Shown piece after piece: positions 44,227 through 53,915 of a stretch of 64,000 nt of DNA (its first letter is position 1; each line of letters opens with the position of its first letter). Below the pieces are notes generated by a model, which searched no databases, was not told where the DNA came from, and saw only the letters and a list, made by a program, of their open reading frames with translations. The position numbers were made by a program, and so were the translations under genes. This DNA comes from Galeruca laticollis (lineage: Eukaryota > Arthropoda > Insecta > Coleoptera > Chrysomelidae): positions 209,886,655 to 209,950,654 of the forward strand of contig OY998175.1 in NCBI GenBank assembly GCA_963921935.1. Direction: 5' to 3'.

Positions 44227-45149
44227 TTATTTAAGTAAACGCACAAAATAACAACAGTAAATAAGTAAACACACAAATATGCTTGAAAATGTATATCAAC
44301 AAAAGAAAACAAAATGTGCTTACTATTGAAATAATAATCAAATAATGTTTAAATTTTGGAGTTTTTAATTTTTTTGAATGAATGATTTTTTTTATTTCTG
44401 GATATTTTGGTTACCACTTAGGCGTAATGATCAACAAAAGTTAATATTGACTTTCCCATAAATTGCCATACCATGAGTTATATATGAAAATCGTTTTTTA
44501 AGGAGTAAACTCAAAATATAAGTACTTAGTGGAAAAAATAGTGCTTTTGCTCATTGTAAATCATTCATTTTGACTTTGTAAATGTCTTTAATTAAATGTA
44601 TTGGAATAAACTTTGGCATCAAATAAAATTATTATTTTTTACTACTTACTGATCAATTAAAACAAATGAAAAAAATATAATAAACAAGACTGTCAATTTT
44701 ACATATATACGATTATGAACATTTACATATTTATTAATTTATTTCTTAAAACTATCTACCTACGTTTGAAAAATGAAAGGACTTCATGCCGATTAATAGT
44801 TTTTTCGCTTCGCAACACATGTAGTGAAGGTGTCAAGGACTCAATACCTTCCATCTGCTAGTTGGTGGAGGAAATAGCTTCCACGTGTGGTAAAGGTAGA
44901 AATGGCACAACACATTTCCTGGTGGAGGAAATAGCTATAACATAAAATAAAACCCAGATTATTATTGTTTTATGGGTACATTTTAAAATGTCCAAAACTA
45001 TAGCATGCTATAATAATTGAAATTAATTGTCTCGACCCTTACTTCGTGCAATCAACTCATATTACTGTTCCAAATGAAACTTACTGTTTTTAGATAACTC
45101 CACAATATACTGAGAAAATGTTAAAACATCTAAGAAACTGACAATTGTT
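44227..45149. other. AT-rich stretch, no gene recognised
   Basis: The only pattern I see is a PLE-like tail near 45030-45149 (CTCGACCCTTACTTCGTG), shared with 50130 and, inverted, 61315-61335. GGAGGAAATAGCT occurs twice near 44870-44940. Confidence 0.5.
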
Positions 45150-45369
45150 TCGATATTAAATATCATCGTCAGAATGACAGACGTTACATTTCATTTGATG
45201 CCTACCTGATGTTTAATAATTATTTTTGGCTACCTTGTGATTGACTTTATATACTATATTAACATCACAACAGTCAATCACAAGGTATCCAAAAATAATC
45301 ATTAAACATCAGGTAGGCACGAAATGAAATGTAACTTCTGTCGTTCTGACGATAATATTTAATATCGAT
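45150..45369. repeat. Fold-back made of two inverted PLE tails
   Basis: The arms 45150-45246 and 45272-45369 are reverse complements with few mismatches, around a spacer of about 26 bases. Each arm contains GATGCCTACCTGATGTTTAA or its complement, which is the tail sequence of the PLE copies at 59090-61344. It is therefore a miniature, non-coding version of the palindromic PLE. Confidence 0.85.
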
Positions 45370-45427
45370 AAATTAACTCCAATGTTAAAATGTCATATAC
45401 CTGGAAATGTTATTGTCACTTTGCCAT

Positions 45428-45456
45428 CGATAAAAAAGGTGCATCCTTTTTTATCG
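45428..45456. repeat. Perfect 12-bp inverted repeat
   Basis: CGATAAAAAAGG and CCTTTTTTATCG surround a TGCAT loop. It lies between the two larger fold-back elements. Confidence 0.9.
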
Positions 45457-45579
45457 CGATAAAAACTTCTCTTCCTCAATATCTAGTAAGCGGACGTCAC
45501 TTTTACACAATGACAATGAGTCGCAATTATTGTTGTTGTTCATCCATATATTCTGTCGTTAATTTATCTTGCCAAAAAA

Positions 45580-45787
45580 CACTCGAGCTTTTCTTTTATT
45601 AGATAAATTCCTCTTTGACTCAAAGTTTTGCCAATCACTAAATTTGCTCGAAAAACTGACATTAGATAAAATCGCTCCACCTTCGGTGTCGCGATTTTAT
45701 CATGTCAGTTTTTCTCGTAAAATTAGTGATTGGCAAAACTGTTTCGTTGCAAAGAGAAATTTATCCGATAAAAAAAAAGCTCTTGTG
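45580..45787. repeat. Fold-back (MITE-like) element
   Basis: Arms of about 95 bases face each other around the centre TCCACCTTCGGTG. Matching blocks include TTGCCAATCACTAA and TTAGTGATTGGCAA, and GATAAAATCGC with GCGATTTTATC. It has no coding capacity and its parent is not in the window. Confidence 0.85.
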
Positions 45788-46430
45788 TTTTTACTGTTGA
45801 AACAATTGTCAATATCTTAGAATATTTAACATTTGTTCAATATATTGTGGAATTATCTAGAAACAGTAAGTTTCGTTTAAAACTGCTATATTGAATACAA
45901 TGAAACTTCAATTTCCTCTCATATTTTCTGGTGGGTCTTTCAACTTTTCCAACTGGAGAATAATATGTATGGCTGGAAGGCATATCTAGAAAAAAATGTA
46001 TGTTAAAACTATTTTTTTTCAATTGCAGATAATAAATAGCTTTAATTCTTTTAGGGATCGTCTCCTGTATAGGCTCTTCTACTTTGACGGAAAACAAAAA
46101 ATTGTCTGTTATATCCCCCTTCATTGAATAATATAAAATATATACATATTTAATAACATTTAATAAATTTATATAAAAAAAATTACTCACAAAAACAGGG
46201 ACAGCAAAGCAAACTTTCTTAATAACATGCCTTCGTCTTTTTCCAATTTTGAGAAACACTGTTTTTGAAAATGAAGGGTACATGTCCTACATTGTTTTCT
46301 CGTCGTCAAATTAGATGATTTATTCTCACAACGTTCCAGCAATATTAATTTGATATCTTCCTGGGTTGGAAGTACAAAACTGTAGTAGTTTACCTTAGTA
46401 ATACACCAATTTTCAGTTTAGCTAATGTAT

Positions 46431-47389
46431 AACAACCATGATCTCTAAAGTTGTCGATTAAATGAGTAAAAATTCTGTATTTTATAACAATAAACAAAAT
46501 GGTTATTAATTTAGTAAGAGAAAAGGCTCACATTTTTTTAATAAAATTTATCGAGTACACCACTTACTACACTCTTTCACAATACACTTTGACATTGTCT
46601 TTTCAATTAATAACAATAAAATAATAATAAAACAACGAAGCAATAAAAAATAAAAGCAATTAAAAAACATACCAAAATACTGAAACCAAGTAATAAGCTC
46701 AAGAGTCAACAGTTGAACTAAGAAACACCCGAAGCGATCACAACCAGGATAAACGAAAATGACTGTACCAGCAACACAAAATACGGTTCAGTTTTCTGTG
46801 ACGAATTTTTTGAAATCTACGATTTTAGTTACTCGGCAGGCTTTATAGATGGCACGGTCTGCAGTGTCCCTAGCCTGATCTACAGGATCAGGCAGTAAGC
46901 AGCTACATGATTTCTGTTAGATGTAAAAAGTGGTGGTGGGAGCTGTTTACAAACATGTTGTCAATTCCTGGAGACTGTATCAATTAGCAAATCATAATTC
47001 AATCTCATTGTTAAAGTTTGAATGAATTATAGTGCGTCACAAAATCGGAAAACCCGACCTGCTGCGCAATTGCCACCAACTGTACGATGATATAAGGGTG
47101 GTAATTTCCCGAAAAAATTAGATCAACATCGACGTTGTACTCAGTGTTCAAAATGTGTAGTGGCCCTTTACATTGAACGGGAGTGTTTCAGAGTTTATCA
47201 TTCCTAAAATGTTTATTGAACAAAAACTCTTATTTGTTTTGCTGAAGGTACTGACTGATTTTGGTTTAATTTTAACCATTATTGTATTTTTCTTTGAACT
47301 TAAAAATTATGTGTAAAATGTAATATATAACTTCTATTTTTTAAACACTTCATCCCTTTATTCCATTGTCCCTATTTGGGACACATATA
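46431..47389. other. Unassigned stretch upstream of the mariner-type element
   Basis: I recognise no gene or repeat. If the P-element assignment is right, part of this could be its 5' end. Confidence 0.4.
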
Positions 47390-47697
47390 TACAGGGTGCG
47401 CCATTAGTGTGACAAAGTTCGATATATCCGTTATTATAGAAGATATGGTATAAAGTTATATACGAAAATTGTAGACATCTGTAAACTTCACATTTCCAAA
47501 TTATTTTCATTTGTACTGGGTGTTCCATATCACCAGGGTGAAACAAACATACCTTTTTTAAAAGAGACACCCTATATATTATTTCAGATTCAGATTGGGC
47601 TCACCTCCCCCTTACTTACAAAGTAGGATTTCATATAAGTATATAGGGTATTTCAGAAGTTATGCACAATTAAACGTAAAAATCATTGTGAGTTCAA

Positions 47698-48092
47698 CGC
47701 CTTGTATAGTTCAAACGAAACAATTTGACATCAATATTTTGCAGCCATAATATTTTGATATTGGTCTATTTTCATAACATAGTACCCTTTTTTGGATATT
47801 ACAACATATGAATACAGGGCGAGCCAAGAGTCGAACACATGATGTTCTCGATTTTTTCAAATGAATCACCCTGTATTTCATTCCAAAAAGTGTCAACGCC
47901 TTGTATAGTTCAAACGAAACAATTTGACATCAATATTTTGCAGCCATAACATTTTGATATTGGTCTAGTTTTATGACACAGTACCATTTTTTGGATATTA
48001 CATCTGAATACAGGGCGAGCCAAGAGTCGAACACATGATTTTCTCTATTTTTTCAAATGAATCACCCCGTATTTCATTTCAAAAAGTGAAAA
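47698..48092 (+). repeat. Tandem duplication of about 195 bp inside the left inverted repeat
   Basis: CGCCTTGTATAGTTCAAACG begins both units (about 47698 and 47895). The units differ by scattered substitutions and a few small gaps. The right arm has this unit only once, near 49490-49690. Confidence 0.85.
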
Positions 48093-48284
48093 TACACCGT
48101 ATAAACTTTCAATTTTATTTGGCATTCCCTATACCTAAAATCATTGATTTCTGAATAATGTCAATTAAATAACAAAAAGGTTTTTAAAAGTAATTTAATT
48201 GTATCAAATTTGCTATGGAATAATGACAAGTATTGTTTAGTAGCATGTCATTCAACAAACTTTTGACTCATTTACTACTATTTG

Positions 48285-49286
48285 AAATGAACTTTCCTGT
48301 TGAAGAATTAACAGACATGGTTTGGGTATTGGGATAATATAGTAGGAATTGTTTATTAGCAATAAGAATTTACCAAGAGCGATATCCTGCACGAAGACAA
48401 CCCATAAAAAGAACGTTGGAAAGGTTGATGGATCGTTTCAATCGTATAGGTTCAGTACTTCATGAAAAACATGAAAGGACAAAAACTGCAGTTACTGAGG
48501 AGAATTAATTTAATTGTATGCTGGTAGTTGTCCGTCCGAAGAATACTGCATTAAAACAAAATGCATCGATACTGCATTCAGTAACAGAGTTACTTGACGA
48601 TGACTTTCGTGAAGAGTTCCTTTTTGCGAGTGGGCTCAACAACAAATACATAATCAGATCAATTTATCTGATTTTGTCCTTTTTGGAGATGAAGCAACGT
48701 TTCATAAGAATGGTACCATGAATAGACACAATTTCCATTACTATTCCACAAATAGTCCCTATCTTACATCAATTCAAAGTCAAACTAGGTGGTTTCTGAA
48801 TGTTTGGGGTGGTATAATTGGAGACCACGTAATTGGACCACATTTTGTCGATGGAAGAGTGAATGGTCCAGTTTATTTAGACTTTCTAGAAAACGATTTA
48901 CAATTACTGTTGGAAAATGTTCCGCTCAACATTCGGCAAATAATGTGTATTTTACACGATGGAGATCCGGCACATCACACTGCCTCCATTCACAATCCTC
49001 TGAATACCCATTTTCCTGTCAGATGGGTAGGAAGAGGAGAACCCATTGCATGGCCACGTGGATCACCAGATTAAACTAAACTAAAATTGACTTTTTCATG
49101 TGGGGTTATGTAAAAAACCGTGTTTACCAAATACCGCCAACTACACAGAACGTTATGAAGAAAAGAATTCGAGAAGTATTTCAGAGTAATAATGTAGACA
49201 TGTACAGGAAAATAAATCGATCTTTTGAAGATCGACTGCAATGTTGTATTGACGTTTTGGGTGGTAATTTCGAACATTTGGTATAG
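48285..49286 (+). pseudogene. Mariner/IS630-type transposase
   Basis: The N-terminus has a helix-turn-helix (YQERYPARRQPIKRTLERLM). The core has EATFHKNGTMNRHNFHYYST after the first acidic residue, VWGGIIGDHVIGPHFVDG, the second aspartate in LHDGDPAHH, and PIAWPRGSPD, where the third acidic residue lies. It ends in CCIDVLGGNFEHLV. Breaks: stop near 48335, TAA near 48507, a shift near 48690, and stop and shift near 49072-49090. In an intact copy it would cut and paste the element at TA sites. Confidence 0.82.
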
Positions 49287-50104
49287 AATCAATTATCAAT
49301 TCACAGTTCACTTTGACTTATGTTTTGTTATTTTTGTAAACGCATTTGTCTTACTGTCATTTTTCTATATCTTACTTCTTTCAATAAATTATTTGTTCAA
49401 CTCTTTTTTATTAAATTGACAATATCTCAAAAATTAATGATTTTAGATATAGGGAATGTATGACAAAAATGAAATATTATAAGGTGTATTTTCACTTTTT
49501 GGAATGAAATACAGGGTGATTCATTTGAAAAAATCGAGAACATCATGTGTTCGACTCTTGGCTCGCCCTGTATTCATATGTTGTAATATCCAAAAAAGGG
49601 TACTATGTTATGAAAATAGACCAATATCAAAATATTATGGCTGCAAAATATTGATGTCAAATTGTTTCGTTTGAACTATACAAGGCGTTGAACTCACAAT
49701 GATTTTTACGTTTAATTGTGCATAACTTCTGAAATACCCTATATACTTATATGAAATCCTACTTTGTAAGTAAGGGGGAGGTGAGACCAATATTAATCTG
49801 TAATAATATATAGGGTGTCTCATTTATAAAAAGGTATGTTTGTTTCACCCAGTACAAATGAAAGTAATTTTGAAATGTGGAGTTAACAGATGTCTACAAT
49901 TTTCGTATATAACTTTATTCCATATCTTCTATAATAATGGATATAATGAACTTTGTCACACTAATGGCGCACCCTGTATGTTGTATACCTTAAGTTTTCG
50001 AGTATGACTTACATTTAATTTTTTGCTTATAATAATACCCCTAATTAGAATCAGTTGAAAAAAAATTCTCCAAAAAAATTTCTAGGGTTTTAATGAGTTA
50101 AATG

Positions 50105-50227
50105 AAAAATTAATTGAATTAACTGTCTTGACCCTTACTTCGTGGAATCTACTCATATTAGTGTTTTAAATGAAACTCATGGTTTCTAGTTAATACCACA
50201 ATATAATAAAAATTGTTGAAAATTCTA
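50105..50227. repeat. PLE tail fragment
   Basis: CTTGACCCTTACTTCGTGGA, followed by TAAATGAAACTCATGGTTTC, matches the outer end of the PLE copies at 59090-61344 and the tail at 45030. It borders the resumed env relic at 50228. Confidence 0.7.
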
Positions 50228-51345
50228 AAATTAATTCATTATTATAATAAATCTTTGACAACTTTGAAGTTAAATCAACAGAATCTTCAAGATAATTTAG
50301 AAAAATTTCATATATCGATAGAGAATAGAATAATAACTTTATTACCTTTTATGACACAATTTTACATATTAATCTGGATTGTCAAAGCTTAATAACATTA
50401 ATTGATAATATTGAAAATTCAATTACCTTTGCTAAATTAAATTCTACTCGCAGCTCAATAATTTCAAATCAAGAAATTATAGAAATGATAAAATATTTGC
50501 GAACAATTTATAAAGAAGAACAAATTCCGAAATTTGATAACACTTTGACATATTTTCATTTTTGGGTTCACAAGTAACTTTTCCAATTCCAAAATAATTT
50601 TTGCTATTCATGTTCCTATACTCAAATCCAAGCCCGCTGAATGTCATATTATCCAAAATCACGAAATATTGATTCCTTTACATCCCTACTTGGTCAAAGC
50701 ACCAGATGAAGCTACATTCATAAAAGCAGAATATCCAGCATTAGAAAACGAGTATTATTGCCTAGAAGAATTCAAATCGAGAAATAATTACACTATAGAA
50801 TTATTAGGCTTCCAAGTATTGTTACGCTAATGATGCAAACCTTCAAGAAACTATTATAAAACAAGTAACTAATAATGTAGTTTTGATCTTACCAAATCCA
50901 GTAATCACAGTTTTGTCCAAATGCACTTCAGACCAATATTAGAAGTAAATCATCCATCAATTAGTAGAATTCCAGAAAATTGCAGAATTCAGATAGGAGA
51001 ATAAACAACTAGTATGCAGATTCGAAAAGGAAAATCAATTATATTACCGAAATTTGATGCAGAATCCTTAGAAGTCCAAAAATATAAATAGCCAAATTTA
51101 AGCAGAATTGATTTTGAACGATTGTATGAAATTAACAAAATTGTGTAAAATATGAAACCAATTATAGAAGTAGAAACTCTGAAAACACATACAGCATTTG
51201 GAATATTTTCAACAATAATAACTATTTCTATTGCTATAACAATATTTCATTTAATACAAAGATACAAACAGAAAAAAGGAAGATCAGAAAAAAGCAAGAA
51301 TGAAGAAATTGAATTGGAAGAATTCAGAACCGAAAAATAATTCCA
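50228..51345 (+). pseudogene. Errantivirus-like env relic, C-terminal part
   Basis: Several short frames show env-like phrases, including a coil region (LEKFHISIENRI), an ectodomain with HEILIPLHPYLVKAP, and at 51152-51340 a membrane segment (FGIFSTIITISIAITIF) followed by a basic and acidic tail. It would be the missing end of the env that stops at 40187. AGTTACCGG near 51370 could be the start of its 3' LTR, but I have no second copy to prove it. Confidence 0.62.
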
Positions 51346-51839
51346 TTATTCTCCAGTCTTAGGCATTGAAGAGTTACCGGCCTAGAAACTTCTAATACAA
51401 CAAAAATAGAAGATGCAACGTCAGCGTTTATTTATATACATAAGGATAGAAAAATGTAGTTTGTTCTAGATTTAAATTTGACATTAATTGTTCAGCTTAG
51501 TCTCAAATTGTAACAAATTTTTGTAAAAAAAATTATTTAAAAAAGTATTTTCTCCCGTAAAATATGTAATTCGTTATTCGCTATCATTAATTTATTGGAA
51601 TTAACTTGTTTGGATATGTCTTTTATAAAAGAGTCAAACTAACATTAGTTACTTTAAAAGTGTAGGTAATTTTAACTATTTTTAAAAATAAAAACATTAC
51701 AAATACAAAAGGGAATTGCCTTCGTGACTTAAATAAAAAGTTAATTATGTTTATTCGCCTGAAACATACAAATAAGCTGCTTGTTTAAACTAGCGTTCTT
51801 GTTTCAATCCAACTGAAAATCAGATAAGGAGTATTGTTG
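51346..51839. other. AT-rich stretch, possible LTR of the errantivirus-like relic
   Basis: It follows the env membrane and tail piece directly. It starts with AGTTACCGG near 51370 and includes ATTAGTTACTT near 51645, which could be LTR ends, but there is no second copy to compare. Confidence 0.3.
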
Positions 51840-52271
51840 TACGGGAGCTAAAACGTTTTTATTGGTCTTTCAAAATCAATACAAGAACGAGATAAAAATC
51901 AAGTAGGAAAGTGATAATAAAACCAGAAAAAGAAAAAATATAGGAAAAATCTGTAGTTATTGAAAAAGCAAAAGAACCGAGGTCCTATTAGGTTCGTAAA
52001 TATAATAACAAAATTATTCTGAGAAACACTCATCAAATGCGTTAAGCACATACACAACCGAATTGTAATCATCTCGAATTACAACCCGAACTAATGCCTA
52101 TGTATGATATAACAGATCAAAAGTTTCAGAACATAATTGACCTCAACAAAGCAATAAATCAACCCGAGGTAATCGAAGGTAATAGATCTAGATATAGAAG
52201 AATCCTACGTCCTCCCAGACGCCTTAATTTATTATCAAAAGATAGTAGAGTATAAGATCTTAGGGGGAAGG
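51840..52271 (+). pseudogene. Gypsy pol C-terminal remnant with polypurine tract
   Basis: A short plus-strand stretch reads AKEPRSY, then RKYNNKIILRNTHQM, the typical end of a gypsy integrase, followed by a proline- and arginine-rich tail (YRRILRPPRRLNLLSKDSR). TAGGGGGAAGG at 52261-52271 is a polypurine tract, and TGTTCAGTG at 52272 looks like an LTR start. The LTR end is not defined; TTACTTACA near 52430 is a candidate. Confidence 0.55.
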
Positions 52272-53663
52272 TGTTCAGTGATAAATGGACAGATCAAGAT
52301 TGTTGTATAAAAACGTCAAGTGTAATACTGTCAGTAATAACCTATCCTCTCAAATATTTTGAAGTTGTTGTAATAGTTGGTTTAGTAACTTATATTTAAT
52401 ATCTTCGTTTTACTTACATTTTACTTACATTGTATTCAATGTTCTCTGACTATTAGAAGATCCTATTAAGCACAAATATTTTCTATTATTCAATTTTGCA
52501 AAACTGTGTCCATGTCCTGATAATATTACTCTTTGTAAAATTATTTTTAATTAATCAGAAATATTTGTATCCTCCAATATATAAAAACAAAGCCTAATTA
52601 AATACGCACTGCTTTTCTATCGATTTAAACAGATTGCTGGTAACGTATTCTCAGAATCGGTGGAATGATAAAAGGAATAGGTACAGTAAAATAAATAATT
52701 ATTTGCCAATATTTATTTCTACAAAGCTTAATAACAATACCATTTTATAATAAAAATGTTTCTTTACTTAACAAAATATCATCATGTTGATTATACTTCC
52801 ACTGGATCCAATTTCGGAGAATTTTCTGGAAAAGAGAATAATCATTTAATTAATTGTTTTTCTAGTAGAAATTTAGCCATAAGGTGTTTCAACCTCAAAA
52901 AATTCTAAATCCCGATTGAATTGAACTATTCTTCAATTTTTTTTAAGGAGACTAACTGTTTCTAGATATTTACACAATATATTGAAAAATTGATAAAAAT
53001 TCTAAAAAATGTAACAATTGTTTCGATATTGCTCTTATTGGCAGCATGCCAGAAGTTACAATCCATGTGATGCCTACCTGATGTTTACTAATTATTTTTG
53101 GCTAGACCAAGAAGTGATCTAGCTTGTGATTGACTTAATATATGAATAGACAAAAGAAGAAGATAAGATATTACAAATATTAAAGCTTAGATATTATTAG
53201 CCCTATGGGGATATCCTGGATATCTTTTTCCCATTTAAGATTAGTATGCAATGATATGGAAAACTATATCTTCTGATGTTTACAATTATTGCTTAAGAAG
53301 GCAGTTTAAAATTGGCGTGCTCCGTAGATATATTTGTTCATTGTACCTTAAGTGTCTTCTAATTTCTAACACTTGTTTCTTATCACAAAGATGTAGTACT
53401 TCTTATTCTGTGTTAGGTGTCAGTCTAGGAAGTTCTCCACTTTTAAACTGTCTTTTTAAGTAATAATTGTAAAAATCAGCAGATATAGTTTTTCTGGTTT
53501 TCTATATCATTGCACAGTTATACTGATCTTAAATGGGAAAAATATATCGAGGATATCCCCAAAGGGCTAATAATATCTAAGCTTCAATATTTGTAATATC
53601 ATATCTTCCTCTGTTTTCTATTAATATATAAAGGCAATCACAAGGTAGGTCACTTATTGGTCT

Positions 53664-53835
53664 TGTTAGGGAATAAACATTCATATCGGCAACGCCGCAA
53701 GCGAGAATAAAGAGTTCTGTGCTGTAAACCCAAACGTTAACACATATGTTACTTGTTTATACTTTAAATAAATAAATCAGAGTTATACAGTCAATAAATA
53801 ATTAATCCCAACCAGTTAAGTAACTATCCATAACA
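53664..53835 (+). repeat. 5' LTR of BEL element D
   Basis: 172 bp, starts TGTTAGGG and ends CCATAACA. It is short even for BEL/Pao. TTTTGGTCAATTCGAAAGCC follows and may include the primer-binding site. Confidence 0.92.
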
Positions 53836-53915
53836 TTTTGGTCAATTCGAAAGCCGGATAAAGTGTAAAAGTAGTCAACATTAACGACAGGGAACACAAT
53901 GAAGATGGTTATTAT

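Larger units (their letters stand above)
42622..46430 (-). pseudogene. P-element-like transposase with a THAP-domain exon, interrupted by fold-back elements
   Basis: The body of the protein lies at 42622-44226 on the minus strand. It has the N-terminal P-element block (YRFLSKFFSLPSRKSLDRLL, VLMFDEIS), the nucleotide-binding and catalytic region (GLIVIATVSNQGTTNQAA, YAPHLVKGLRNGLLYW, LLFFDKLS) and the end block (KDPLENWFSQVRS, SFKSLLLSSF). Frames shift near 43780 and 43615. Further upstream at 46190-46400 a THAP-like exon has CRTCTLHF and RRRHVIKKVCFAVPVFV, followed by GTGAGT, a good splice donor. A second exon-like piece starts after TTTTTTCTAG at about 45990. Two palindromic insertions (45150-45369 and 45580-45787) lie between the halves. 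Confidence 0.72.
47392..49976 (+). mobile_element. Mariner/IS630-type DNA transposon with roughly 0.5-kb terminal inverted repeats
   Basis: The ends are CAGGGTGCGCCATTAGTGTG on the left and its complement on the right, flanked by TA (47390-47391 and 49977-49978). The inverted repeats run about 500 bases inward. Both contain internal CAGGG-type phrases (for example ATACAGGGCGAGCC). The left arm has an extra tandem duplication of about 195 bp. The transposase gene lies between the arms. Arms of this length are unusual; most Tc1/mariner elements have arms below 250 bp. Confidence 0.88.
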
